A DNA stretch of 33,889 bases from Gammaproteobacteria bacterium (GTDB lineage Bacteria > Pseudomonadota > Gammaproteobacteria > Poriferisulfidales > Poriferisulfidaceae): assembly GCA_026706895.1 (NCBI GenBank), contig JAPOXW010000026.1, positions 1 to 33,889 of the forward strand, read 5' to 3'. Below are positions 10,746 through 20,988 of this stretch, in pieces (position 1 is the stretch's first letter; each line of letters opens with the position of its first letter). The translations under genes were made by a program, and so were the position numbers. The notes under the pieces were generated by a model, which saw only the letters and a program-made list of their open reading frames with translations, was not told the DNA's origin and did no database searches.

Positions 10746-11006
10746 GTGGACAAACTGATTACCGGAATCATCATCGCGGCCGTGGTGGTCTTCTTCTACT
10801 GGCTGTATCAGACGGGTGGCGAAGAGGCGCCCGCGGTGTCCGAGACGGCGGCTGAATCCGCATCGGAAGGGTCTTGGGTGGCGGTCGTCGGGCTCGGCGA
10901 GGAAGCGCATGTCGCAGGCCACTACAACAGCTATGCGGAGTGCTATCAGGCTGTTGCGGGCAAGGTCGACGTGAGCGTCACTCCGTATTCCTGTACCAAT
11001 CAATAA
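10746..11006 (+). CDS. Small membrane-anchored protein with a C-terminal extracytoplasmic domain
   Basis: 86 residues. An N-terminal hydrophobic helix (residues ~4-20, ITGIIIAAVVVFFYWLY) is followed by an acidic Ala/Glu/Ser linker (~24-42) and a compact ~45-residue domain with two cysteines (C70-like in YAECYQ and the last SCTNQ) that could form a disulfide outside the cytoplasm. It starts at a GTG with GGAGG eight bases upstream; an overlapping ATG at 10739 runs into a stop quickly. I do not recognise the family. The strong ribosome site and a promoter-like sequence upstream support expression. It is convergent with smpB. Confidence 0.75.
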   Translation: MDKLITGIIIAAVVVFFYWLYQTGGEEAPAVSETAAESASEGSWVAVVGLGEEAHVAGHYNSYAECYQAVAGKVDVSVTPYSCTNQ

Positions 11007-11055
11007 TCCGCTGAAACCGGACGGGAAGCCTCCGCCGGCGTCGATTCCCGGCGCT

Positions 11056-11550
11056 TCAGGGTTTCCCGCCTTGCCGGGCGGACCGACGCAACAGGCGTTC
11101 GCGGTCGCGCTCCCAGTCGCGAGTCTTCACGGTCTGTCGCCGGTCGTGCCTGTGCTTGCCGCGCGCCAGCGCCAATTGCAGTTTTGCCCGACCCTGTTTC
11201 CAATACAGTGACAGGGGGATCAGGGTGTAGCCCCGCCGGTCCACGGCACCCTGAAGATGAGCAATTTCCTTCCCGTGCAAAAGCAGCTTTCTAGGTCGGG
11301 CCGGGTCGGTCGGCAGATGAGAGACGTTGGGCAAGGGGGTGATGTGGCTGCCCAGGAGCCAGCCTTCGCCCTTGCGGATGGAGATGTAGCCCTCGTTGAT
11401 CTGGACGCGCCCCTCGCGCAGGCTCTTGACTTCCCAGCCGGTCAGGGCCAGTCCGGCTTCGAAGGTTTCCTCGATGGCGTAATCGTGCCGGGCCCGGCGG
11501 TTCCGGGCGATGGTGGGATCAGGGGCCTTGGCTTGGGTTTTCCGGCTCAT
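11056..11550 (-). CDS. smpB: SsrA-binding protein SmpB
   Basis: 164-residue partner of tmRNA in trans-translation, which frees stalled ribosomes and tags the nascent chain. The OB-fold with IARNRRARHDYAIEETFEAG, GWEVKSLREGRVQINEGYI and the conserved PRKLLLHGKEIAHL is complete, and the basic C-terminal tail (GKHRHDRRQTVKTRDWERDRER..) that enters the mRNA channel is present, with K-x-x-x-D-R-x-x-x-x-RDW spacing typical of SmpB. The ATG at 11550 fits the usual beginning; an upstream ATG at 11607 would add 19 atypical residues. It is divergent from the CorB-like gene. The tmRNA gene ssrA is not in the window. Confidence 0.96.
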   Translation of the reverse strand: MSRKTQAKAPDPTIARNRRARHDYAIEETFEAGLALTGWEVKSLREGRVQINEGYISIRKGEGWLLGSHITPLPNVSHLPTDPARPRKLLLHGKEIAHLQGAVDRRGYTLIPLSLYWKQGRAKLQLALARGKHRHDRRQTVKTRDWERDRERLLRRSARQGGKP

Positions 11551-11673
11551 GGCGTCTCGTGAGAAAAAATCGTCTCCGTGCGGTCTCTGAGGCCTGTGCC
11601 CAAACATTCAATTATAGGCATGGGACGTGCCGGCCTGTCGTGAGGCCGCCCCGACTTTGAGAGGAAAAGCGTC

Positions 11674-12966
11674 GTGAGCTTGTTTTCACTGCCGGAACTG
11701 GTCGCCTTGCTGATTCTGCTTTTCCTGCTGTCGGCGTTTTTCTCCGGCTCCGAAACCGCGCTGATGGCGCTGAACCGTTACCGGCTCCGTCATCTGGCAG
11801 AGCAGGGCAAATACAGTGCCCGTTGCGCGCAGGCGTTGCTCGACAAGCCGGACAAACTGATCGGGTTGATCCTTCTCGGCAACAACCTCGTCAACATCCT
11901 GATTACCCAGTTGGCCACGTACCTCGGCTACATCTACTTTCAGGAGATCGGGGTGGCCGTGGCCACAGGCCTATTGACCGTGGCCATCCTGGTTTTTGCG
12001 GAAGTGGCGCCGAAGACCTTGGCGGCGTTGCACGCCGAGCGTGTCGCCTACCCGGCCGCCGTCGTGTACCGGCCGCTTCTGGTCATTGCCTATCCGCTGG
12101 TGTGGCTGATCAACCAGTTCGCCAACGGCCTGCTTCGGATCTTGGGAATGCCGCGGGAGGAAGCACGCAATGCGCTGACTCGGGAAGAACTCCGCAGCGT
12201 CGTGCACGAATCCCGCAACCTGATTTCCCGGGAGCATCGAAAGATGTTGCTGAGCATCCTGGATCTGGAGAAGATCATGGTGGAGGACGTGATGGTGCCG
12301 CGCAATGAAATCGTCGGGATCGATCTCAGTGACGACTGGAGCGGGGTGTTGGATCAATTGCAGAACCCGACCTACACGCGGGTGCTGGTATACGAGGGAG
12401 GGCTCGACAAGGTCTGCGGCATGCTGCACTGGCGCAAACTGTTGCCGCACATCCTGAACGAGGACCTGTTGCCGGAACACATCCGGGAAACCATGCGGGA
12501 GCCTTATTTCATCCCCGAGGGAACCAATCTCAACCGGCAGTTGTACAATTTCCAGAAACACCGGCGCCGGGTCGGCCTGGTGATCGACGAGTACGGCGAT
12601 ATCCAGGGCCTGGTGACCCTGGAGCACATATTGGAAGAGATCGTGGGAGCGTTCACCGTGGATTCCGGAACATTGGACCCGGGGGTCTATGAAACCCTGC
12701 CCGATGGTAGCGTCGTGGTGGACGCGGGCATTCATGTCCGCGAACTCAATGATCTCCTGAACAGCCACTTTCACATGGACGGGCCGAGAACGCTCAACGG
12801 TTTGATTCTGGAACACCTGGAAGATATCCCGGCGCCGGGCACCAGCATGCTGATTGACCGCTACCCGGTGGAGGTGGTCAAGACGGATGAAACCTCGGTG
12901 CGCACGGTTCGGGTCTATACGCGCCTCGAATCGGCCCCGGACGACCAGGGGAACGGCAATGCGTGA
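11674..12966 (+). CDS. CorB/YfjD-type (HlyC/CorC family) membrane protein with CBS domains
   Basis: 430-residue inner-membrane protein of the CNNM/CorC family, linked to magnesium and cobalt efflux. Order of domains: DUF21 membrane region (~1-190) with SAFFSGSETALMALNRYRL and VFAEVAPKTLAA, a pair of CBS domains (~205-330) with MVEDVMVPRNEIVGID and GLVIDEYGDIQGLVTLEHILEE, and a C-terminal CorC_HlyC domain (~345-425) with DGSVVVDAGIHVRELND. Start is a GTG at 11674, with GAGAGGA about ten bases upstream. It overlaps fdhD by eight bases. The proximity to smpB is also seen around E. coli yfjD. Confidence 0.92.
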   Translation: MSLFSLPELVALLILLFLLSAFFSGSETALMALNRYRLRHLAEQGKYSARCAQALLDKPDKLIGLILLGNNLVNILITQLATYLGYIYFQEIGVAVATGLLTVAILVFAEVAPKTLAALHAERVAYPAAVVYRPLLVIAYPLVWLINQFANGLLRILGMPREEARNALTREELRSVVHESRNLISREHRKMLLSILDLEKIMVEDVMVPRNEIVGIDLSDDWSGVLDQLQNPTYTRVLVYEGGLDKVCGMLHWRKLLPHILNEDLLPEHIRETMREPYFIPEGTNLNRQLYNFQKHRRRVGLVIDEYGDIQGLVTLEHILEEIVGAFTVDSGTLDPGVYETLPDGSVVVDAGIHVRELNDLLNSHFHMDGPRTLNGLILEHLEDIPAPGTSMLIDRYPVEVVKTDETSVRTVRVYTRLESAPDDQGNGNA

Positions 12967-13813
12967 ACCGGAGTTGAGCGATCAGGGCCTAAGCCCCACG
13001 CACGAAGTCGCGGCACGGGACCAGTATGGCGATGTGCGAACGGTCCGCATTGCCGGGGAACGCCCACTGACGCTGAAGGTGGATGAACGCGAGGTAGTGA
13101 CGCTGATGACGTTGGGCATGCATCCGGAAGAACTGGCGCTTGGTTATCTGCGCAACCAGCGGCTGGTGGAACGGCTGGAAGACATTGCAGCCGTGCGGGT
13201 CGATTGGGAGCGCGAGACGGTTTCGGTCGATATGCGCCCAGGGTGCGGGATCACGGACTGGGAAGAGAAGTTGTCCCAGCGCACGGTCACCACGGGCTGC
13301 GGACAAGGGACCGTATTCAGTTGCACGCTGGACAAGCTTTACGACCAGCGCCTGCCGAAGGCGATGGTCCGCCAGTCCTTGATTTATCGCTTGTTGGCCA
13401 ACATCGCGAGTTCCAATCAGATCTACAAGGAGTCTGGTGCCGTGCACGGGTGCGCGTTGTGCGCGGGAGAGGATATCCTGATGTTTGTGGAGGATGTCGG
13501 GCGCCACAATGCGGCGGACACCATTGCGGGGCGCATGTGGTTGCAGGGCATGGACGGGGCGGACAAGATTTTCTACACAACCGGACGGTTGACCTCCGAG
13601 ATCGTCATGAAATGTGCGGGCATGGGGATCCCGGTACTACTGTCGCGCTCCGGCGTCACGCAGATGGGTGTGGAATTGGCCGCAGATCTGGGAGTCGTGA
13701 TGATCGCGCGGGCCAAGGGACGCGCTTTCTTGACGTATAACTTGGCTGAATGCGTGGAGTATGACGCACCGCCAAAGCGGCCACCCGAGGCCGAGCCGAA
13801 AAGCAGCAGCTGA
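12959..13813 (+). CDS. fdhD: Formate dehydrogenase sulfurtransferase FdhD
   Basis: 284 residues. FdhD transfers sulfur from IscS to the molybdenum cofactor to activate formate dehydrogenase. Family blocks are VDEREVVTLMTLGMHPEELALGYL, SGAVHGCALC, FVEDVGRHNAADTIAGRMW, FYTTGRLTSEIVMKCAGMGIPVL and LSRSGVT. In E. coli FdhD the sulfur-carrying pair is a CGVC motif; here the corresponding TTGCGQGT (Cys114) has one cysteine only, while a CALC pair occurs at 165-168. To my knowledge CGQG forms exist in other proteobacterial FdhDs, so this looks like a subfamily. The ATG at 12959 overlaps the upstream stop. No formate dehydrogenase genes lie in the window. Confidence 0.9.
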   Translation: MREPELSDQGLSPTHEVAARDQYGDVRTVRIAGERPLTLKVDEREVVTLMTLGMHPEELALGYLRNQRLVERLEDIAAVRVDWERETVSVDMRPGCGITDWEEKLSQRTVTTGCGQGTVFSCTLDKLYDQRLPKAMVRQSLIYRLLANIASSNQIYKESGAVHGCALCAGEDILMFVEDVGRHNAADTIAGRMWLQGMDGADKIFYTTGRLTSEIVMKCAGMGIPVLLSRSGVTQMGVELAADLGVVMIARAKGRAFLTYNLAECVEYDAPPKRPPEAEPKSSS

Positions 13814-13822
13814 CAGGCAGGA

Positions 13823-13849
13823 ACAGTCTGGACGCTTGCGCCAGACTGT
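13823..13849. terminator. Hairpin between convergent fdhD and the autotransporter gene
   Basis: ACAGTCTGG at 13823-13831 pairs with CCAGACTGT at 13841-13849, and CGC/GCG extend the stem inside. No U-run follows on either strand, so it may be a factor-dependent or mRNA-end-protecting hairpin rather than a classical intrinsic terminator. Confidence 0.45.
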
Positions 13850-13862
13850 CCTCTCCCGAAGA

Positions 13863-16208
13863 TTACCAGTTGAAGTTGCTACGCAGCATGATGCCGTGGC
13901 CGGAGTCGCCATATGCCGGCTGGTCGTGCAGGATCTCCAGGCTCATCTGCACCGATGATCCGGCGTTGAACTGCCCGCCCAAGCTCAGCTGCCGCGAGCC
14001 TTCGCCCGACAGCGACACGTCGGTATACGGCATCAGCACCCCTGGGCGCCCGCGCCACAGGGCGACCATGCCATACGCAACCCGCGCATTCACGCGCAAC
14101 GGCGACTGGTCGTCCAATAACGCCCCTCCGATGGCGTCGGCCTCCCACATCTGCTGGACGCCGCTGGCCGTCTGGCCCCACTGCGGCTCTATGCTGACCG
14201 CCAACCCGATGCCGTCCGCGCCCGGGTCGATTCGCACCAGCCCGCTGAAGCCCCATTCGTCGTAGTCGCCGTCGTGGCCGAGCAGGGCACGGCCCCGGCC
14301 TTCGAAGGTCACCCCGCCGGTTGGGTCGGAATAGCGCAGCCCGGCCCCGGCCTCGAAGCCCTCGCCGTCCCCGCCGTCATGCCGCACGCCGACTTCCAGC
14401 GACGAGCTCATCGTGCCCCCCGACTCGAGGGCCTGCTCGTGGACGGCCTCCAGCATCAGCCGTGGACGGTTGGCGTCCAGCGTTAGGCTCTCCAAGGTTC
14501 CCTCGCCGTCGATGTCGGCCCACGTGTACGCGGTCTCGGCCTTGATCCGCACGGTGGTTCTGCCTCCCTTGATCACTTGGTCGCTGTCCACCAGAAGCCC
14601 GCTCACGCCGGCCGCCACCATCTGTTGCTCCAGGTCGCTTTCCTGCTTGGCTGCGGCATCGTCGTCGATCTCGATATCGCCCCAGCCGTAGCCGGCCGTG
14701 GCCCACACGTTGATGCAGTGGTCCACCCGCCAGCCCGCGTACGGGTTGACGCTGGTCAGTGTGGTCGTGGACTCGCCCGAGCCCCCGCTGATGCCGTCGT
14801 AATCGACCTCCGCTTCCGCCCATGACACCGAGAAGCCAGCCAGCATGTCCGTGCCCACCCGGGAATCCATTCCGAAGTTGATGCTCGTCACGTCGCCCTC
14901 GTAGTGCATAACCTGCCGGTCTCCACCAGAGAAGTCGCGGTAGTCGCCGTTGCCCCAGATCGTCACGTTCCGGAACAGGCCGCCACCGGTGGCCGCCGCG
15001 TTGAGCGGCAGGGTGAAGGACGACCCGGCGAGTAGCCGGCCGAAGTCGAAGGTGCCGCTTTCCAGCGATTGCCCGTGCGCCAGCAGGGCGTCAGAGAGGC
15101 TGGAGGCACCGTTGAAGTTGAGCCCCGCAGCTTGCGAGGCGTCGTCGGCGATTGCCCGCTCGATGCGGTTCGATACCGCATCGACCATGCTGGCGGTCAT
15201 CGCCCGCATGACCTGGGGCTGGATGGTCTCGATGGCCAGATTCTGGCGGTGGGCAATCACTCCAGAGTCACTGAGGTAAAAGCCCGAGCCGATAATATAG
15301 CGCTCAATGCGTCCGTTTGCCCTCGTGACTTCGAACTCGCGGGCATATCCCACCTTGGGGGTGTTGGCGCTGTCGGCCTCGTCAATGGGATCGTCGAAGT
15401 AATACTGCACGAAGCCGCCTTCCGGGCTGCTTTTTGCCGCGTTGAGGACCTGCGGCAGGATAAGTTCTCCGGTGACAACGTCTCGCTGCGTTGGAATCAA
15501 AGGTCGAACCTCGAATCTGTCGGGAAACGCTCCGTGAAATAAGATGATGTTGCTGGAAAGATCCAAGATATATAAGTACACGGAACCGTGCCGCCAGGGC
15601 CCGTTCGGATCCCGAAAGGCAACCTTGGCTTTCGAAAGGCCGTCTCGACCGCCGGCCCTTCCAAACTCTTTAAATTGCTCGATCGCGTTCGCGACGAAAG
15701 CCTTCAAGGTTTCGCGGTCCACCACGTCTTGGGCGCGGATGGTCGGATCGCCGTAATCGATTGGTTCTCGAGCCAAGTGGGATGCGTTGAGGTCGAATCC
15801 GGTGAGCAGTATGATTGGAGCCCCCGCAGCACCCGTGTAGGCGCTGGCATAGCCGGAAACGCCTGGGATGCCCATGATACGGGCCGTCGGTTCCCGCAGC
15901 AATCTGCCCGAGACAGCAGCCGGGTTGGTTAAATCTGCTCGGGGGACTCCCAGCGAAGTGAGAATTGCTGCAAAAATCCTAGGATTCAGGAGGTTGCCCG
16001 ACAACGCCATGTTCTTCGCGTGAAGGAACACCCTGCCGGTTGGCGCCAGTTGCACCAGGTAAGTAGAGCCGGAACGCCAAGATCCCCCTTCTTGCCTGAT
16101 AAGGCATCCAAAATGGAGCCCTGTCGCTCGATTTGCCGCGACTGCCTTCTTGAAATCTTCTCTCGCGGATAGCACAAATTGTTCGAGGGTGGCAGTGCCA
16201 TTTTCCAC
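13863..16208 (-). CDS. Autotransporter with two Cache-like domains (main reading frame after an amber codon)
   Basis: About 781 residues. Two repeats of a PAS-like Cache pattern come first. Repeat one has AREDFKKAVAANRATGLHF, a W-R-x-GSTYLVQLAPTGRVFLHAKN block and GIPGVSGYASAYTGAAG. Repeat two has GPWRHGSVYLYILDLSSNIILFHG, then GGFVQYYFDD and YIIGSGFYL, which are hallmarks of ligand-binding Cache domains. A linker (~330-400) leads to an autotransporter-type beta barrel (last ~350 residues, WAEAEVDYDG, WATAGYGWGDIE) ending in the aromatic SNFNW needed for outer-membrane insertion. This frame alone has no signal peptide and no ribosome site before its GTG at 16208. The export signal lies directly upstream in the same frame beyond a single TAG (see 16212-16370). 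Intact function needs read-through or a correction of that codon. Confidence 0.8.
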   Translation of the reverse strand: MENGTATLEQFVLSAREDFKKAVAANRATGLHFGCLIRQEGGSWRSGSTYLVQLAPTGRVFLHAKNMALSGNLLNPRIFAAILTSLGVPRADLTNPAAVSGRLLREPTARIMGIPGVSGYASAYTGAAGAPIILLTGFDLNASHLAREPIDYGDPTIRAQDVVDRETLKAFVANAIEQFKEFGRAGGRDGLSKAKVAFRDPNGPWRHGSVYLYILDLSSNIILFHGAFPDRFEVRPLIPTQRDVVTGELILPQVLNAAKSSPEGGFVQYYFDDPIDEADSANTPKVGYAREFEVTRANGRIERYIIGSGFYLSDSGVIAHRQNLAIETIQPQVMRAMTASMVDAVSNRIERAIADDASQAAGLNFNGASSLSDALLAHGQSLESGTFDFGRLLAGSSFTLPLNAAATGGGLFRNVTIWGNGDYRDFSGGDRQVMHYEGDVTSINFGMDSRVGTDMLAGFSVSWAEAEVDYDGISGGSGESTTTLTSVNPYAGWRVDHCINVWATAGYGWGDIEIDDDAAAKQESDLEQQMVAAGVSGLLVDSDQVIKGGRTTVRIKAETAYTWADIDGEGTLESLTLDANRPRLMLEAVHEQALESGGTMSSSLEVGVRHDGGDGEGFEAGAGLRYSDPTGGVTFEGRGRALLGHDGDYDEWGFSGLVRIDPGADGIGLAVSIEPQWGQTASGVQQMWEADAIGGALLDDQSPLRVNARVAYGMVALWRGRPGVLMPYTDVSLSGEGSRQLSLGGQFNAGSSVQMSLEILHDQPAYGDSGHGIMLRSNFNW

Positions 16209-16211
16209 CTG

Positions 16212-16370
16212 CTACGCAGTCACACTCGGATCACCAATAGGAGTTACCCCGGGAGTCGGCGGACAGGCTGCATTCGTTTGCGCCGAGGCCGGATGCGCAC
16301 CGAGACCGACGGCGGCCAGCATGAGGAGACAAAATGCGGCTGGCTTGGTTTTCTGAGCCCCGGCTTTCAT
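16212..16370 (-). pseudogene. Signal peptide and N-terminus of the Cache autotransporter, ended by an in-frame amber codon
   Basis: Codons 1-52 begin at the ATG at 16370, preceded by a strong GGGAGGA ribosome site. They encode a clear signal peptide (KTKPAAFCLLMLAAVGLGAHPASA, given here as hydrophobic core FCLLMLAAVGL and cleavage after ASA at ~30) plus ~22 mature residues (ending DPSVTA). Codon 53 is TAG (16212-16214), then CAG GTG GAA continues in the same frame into the 781-residue autotransporter. The downstream frame has kept full coding quality to its last codon, so the interruption is recent, a sequencing error, or suppressed. A single C-to-T change of a CAG glutamine codon would explain it. 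Confidence 0.75.
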
Positions 16371-16531
16371 CTTGAAGTTCCTCCCTGGGGAAATCAACGG
16401 CTGCGGAAATCACTGGGCTAAGAAAGTCTAGCACACAGAATTGAGCGCCGGGCTATGGTTTGGTGGCGGATTGGGTCTGATGGGTTCGGCCACTCCGTCT
16501 GAGCCGAAAATTCCCAGCTTAAAAAGGAAAA

Positions 16532-16560
16532 GGGGGGCGTTTCAATCTGAAACGCCCCCC
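16532..16560 (-). terminator. Strong intrinsic terminator of katG
   Basis: A 13-bp perfect stem (GGGGGGCGTTTCA at 16532-16544 with TGAAACGCCCCCC at 16548-16560) and a three-base loop, 15 bases beyond the katG stop. On the minus strand it is followed by TTTTCCTTTTT. The plus strand also has a short T-rich tail, but no rightward gene ends here. Confidence 0.9.
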
Positions 16561-16574
16561 CTTGTTTTCCGAGA

Positions 16575-18917
<2,343 letters not shown>

Positions 18918-19054
18918 TCAGCGCAGGACTTCAGGCATCCCGGAGATGCCGGCTGCGGTTGTAAGCGCCCGCGACCTGGCGGTCGGTCTGGTTCGGCGTA
19001 CAGGGTTGCCTGAAACGCTGGGGCCGATGCTTTTCCAAAGACCCTTGGACGCGC

Positions 19055-19480
19055 CTACCCCCGCTCTCGCAGCAGGTTTGCGCCCGCCGCCCCAAGCAGC
19101 AGTGGCAGGGTCGCGTCGATCAGCATCCAGATGACGGTGATCGCATCGGGACCTGTGGGCGCGTAATTTGGGCTCAGCAGGCTGAAGTAGCTCCAGAGCA
19201 GCAGGATGCCGACGCCCAGGAAGCCGTAGAAAAGTACGTTGGCGGCCAGGTACTCCCGGGTCACCGCCTCGCCACCCTCGCGGTCGACGGCACGTTTGCG
19301 CAGATACGCGAAGACGGTGCCCGCCACCCATGCCAGCACCATCAGCGGGTCAAGCGTCTCCCAGAACGGGCTGTAGGGTTGCCCCGGTTCGGAAACGTGG
19401 TACAGCGGTTCGACCACCGTGTGGAACGCGACTGTGGCAGCCATGGCAATCAGCGCCCAGCCCAGAATTCTTTTTGCCAT
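19055..19480 (-). CDS. Four-helix integral membrane protein, function unknown
   Basis: 141 residues with four hydrophobic helices at ~5-25, 43-61, 78-102 and 112-137, a short charged cytoplasmic loop between helices two and three (RKRAVDREGGEAVTREY), and a charged C-terminal end. No catalytic or transport motif is recognised. The ATG at 19480 has AAGGAGG five bases upstream. It is divergent from rplY and lies 287 bases upstream of katG in the same direction. Bases 18768-19054 hold the katG promoter/operator region and otherwise nothing I can support. Confidence 0.75.
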   Translation of the reverse strand: MAKRILGWALIAMAATVAFHTVVEPLYHVSEPGQPYSPFWETLDPLMVLAWVAGTVFAYLRKRAVDREGGEAVTREYLAANVLFYGFLGVGILLLWSYFSLLSPNYAPTGPDAITVIWMLIDATLPLLLGAAGANLLRERG

Positions 19481-19603
19481 GTAGGCCTCCTTCCTCCCGA
19501 GATGATGCGGCGCAGAATACCACGAGCCCTCCGGGCTTACAAATCCAGGCAAATTTCCAGGCGAGAGCGGTGCGTTTCGTGTCGCGAGAGACTCTTGCGG
19601 CGC

Positions 19604-19632
19604 TTGCCCTAAAAGGCATTTGAGTTGATAAT
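19604..19632 (+). promoter_or_regulatory. Putative sigma-70 promoter of the rplY-pth-ychF operon
   Basis: TTGCCC at 19604-19609, a 17-base spacer, and GATAAT at 19627-19632. Transcription would start about 28 bases before the rplY ATG. Confidence 0.5.
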
Positions 19633-19666
19633 ACGCGCCCCCAGCGACAGAGGGGATGAACGGATC

Positions 19667-20374
19667 ATGAGCGAAATCGATTTCAGCCTGTCCGCAGAGC
19701 CGCGCAAGGAAACCGGAACCAGCGCGATGCGGAAGATGCGTCGTGCAGGCCAACTGCCTGGCGTGGTTTATGGCGCGGGGGGCGATGCCGTTCCGATCAC
19801 CTTGTCGGGTCTTGAAGTGTCCCGCCATTTGGAACATGAGGCCTTTTACTCGCACGTCCTGAACCTGAAGCTGAAGGGCAAGAGAGAGGGGGAACAGGTC
19901 ATCCTGCGCAGCGTCCAGCGCCATCCGGTCCGTTCGGACGTGCTGCTGCATATCGACCTGCAGCGCATCAGCAAGGATGCGAAGATCAAGATGACGATCC
20001 CGCTGCATTTCAAGGGCGAGGACATCGCGCCCGGCGTCAAGGAGCAGAGCGGCCTGATCAGTCACCTGATGACGGAAGTGGAGGTCTCCTGCCTGCCTTC
20101 CGATCTTCCGGAATTCATCGAAGTCGACATTTCCGGATTGCATATCGGCGAACTGGTCCATCTTTCCGACCTGGCGATCCCGGAAGGTTTGGAACTGGTC
20201 GAACTGTCGCACGGACACGATCATGCCGTGGCCACCATCCATGTCCGGCGCGAGGAGATAGAGGAAGAAGAAGTAGCGGTCGAAGAGCCTGAGGGCGAAG
20301 AAGGCGAAGAAGCCGAGGAGCAGGCAGCCGAGGCCGAAGAGAAAGACGCGGATTCTGCCGAAGAAGAGTCCTGA
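19667..20374 (+). CDS. rplY: 50S ribosomal protein L25 (long, CTC form)
   Basis: 235 residues. L25 binds 5S rRNA in the central protuberance. The N-terminal 5S-binding domain (~1-95) has RKETGTSAMRKMRRAGQLPGVVYG, with HIDLQRISKDAKIKM at its end; the C-terminal TL5/CTC beta domain (~100-190) has GVKEQSGLISHLMTEVEVSCLPSDLPEFIEVD (in two blocks) and HLSDLAIPEGLE. The last ~45 residues are an extreme Glu/Ala tail, common in long L25 forms. The ATG at 19667 begins the conserved part; the ribosome site is AGGGG at ~19651. It is followed by pth after 14 bases. Confidence 0.95.
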   Translation: MSEIDFSLSAEPRKETGTSAMRKMRRAGQLPGVVYGAGGDAVPITLSGLEVSRHLEHEAFYSHVLNLKLKGKREGEQVILRSVQRHPVRSDVLLHIDLQRISKDAKIKMTIPLHFKGEDIAPGVKEQSGLISHLMTEVEVSCLPSDLPEFIEVDISGLHIGELVHLSDLAIPEGLELVELSHGHDHAVATIHVRREEIEEEEVAVEEPEGEEGEEAEEQAAEAEEKDADSAEEES

Positions 20375-20388
20375 TCGGAACCGGGCCA

Positions 20389-20988
20389 ATGGCGGAATCA
20401 GGCGATGCGGTCCGGTTGATCGCAGGGCTTGGCAACCCCGGTGCGGAATACGCCCGCACCCGCCACAATGCCGGATTCTGGCTGATTGATGCGCTGGCCG
20501 AGCGGTTGGATGCGCACCTGCAACCTTCCCGGCAACTGAAAGGCGAAACTGCGTCAGTCGAAGTGGAGGGGCATCCGCTTCGCCTGTTCAAGCCGAACTC
20601 CTACGTCAATGTGAGCGGCGCCTCGGTCGCGGCGGCGTGCCGCTACTTTCGTATTCCCGCCTCGGGCCTGCTGGTCGCGCATGACGACATCGACCTGCCG
20701 GACGGCGCGGCACGGCTGAAATTTTCCGGAGGGCACGGCGGCCACAAGGGCATCCGCGACATCACCCAGCATCTCGGCAAGGATTTCTGGCGCCTTAAAC
20801 TCGGTGTCGGGCACCCCGGGCGGGCTTCGGAGGTGGTGGGCTACGTGCTCAAGCCGCTGTCCAGTTCGGACCGTGCCGCGGTGGATCAGGCGGTGCAGCA
20901 GGTACTGGAGCATGCCGGCAGTCTTGTCGCGGGGGATTTCCAGAACGTCATGAACGCGCTGCATGACCCGAACGGTCCGACCGGATGA
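20389..20988 (+). CDS. pth: Peptidyl-tRNA hydrolase
   Basis: 199-residue Pth, which frees tRNA from dropped-off peptidyl-tRNA. Catalytic His26 lies in RTRHNAGFW, with Asn16 (GLGNPG), Asn74 (KPNSYVNVSG) and Asp99 (HDDIDLP) matching E. coli Asn10, Asn68 and Asp93. Where E. coli has Asn114 (GGHGGHNG) this protein has Lys120 (GGHGGHKG). At the phosphate-clamp positions Lys105/Arg133 it has Lys111 and Lys137. Basic residues are known at the Asn114 position in some other Pth families, so activity is likely kept. It overlaps ychF by four bases. Confidence 0.95.
   Translation: MAESGDAVRLIAGLGNPGAEYARTRHNAGFWLIDALAERLDAHLQPSRQLKGETASVEVEGHPLRLFKPNSYVNVSGASVAAACRYFRIPASGLLVAHDDIDLPDGAARLKFSGGHGGHKGIRDITQHLGKDFWRLKLGVGHPGRASEVVGYVLKPLSSSDRAAVDQAVQQVLEHAGSLVAGDFQNVMNALHDPNGPTG

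Noticed and set aside
13863-16574. Internal stop explained by a frameshift
   Set aside because: The signal-peptide frame and the body frame are the same; only a TAG codon separates them, so no frameshift is needed.
18934-18950. Small hairpin GGCATC/GATGCC between the membrane-protein gene and katG
   Set aside because: Six-base stem without a T-run on either strand; not a supported terminator.
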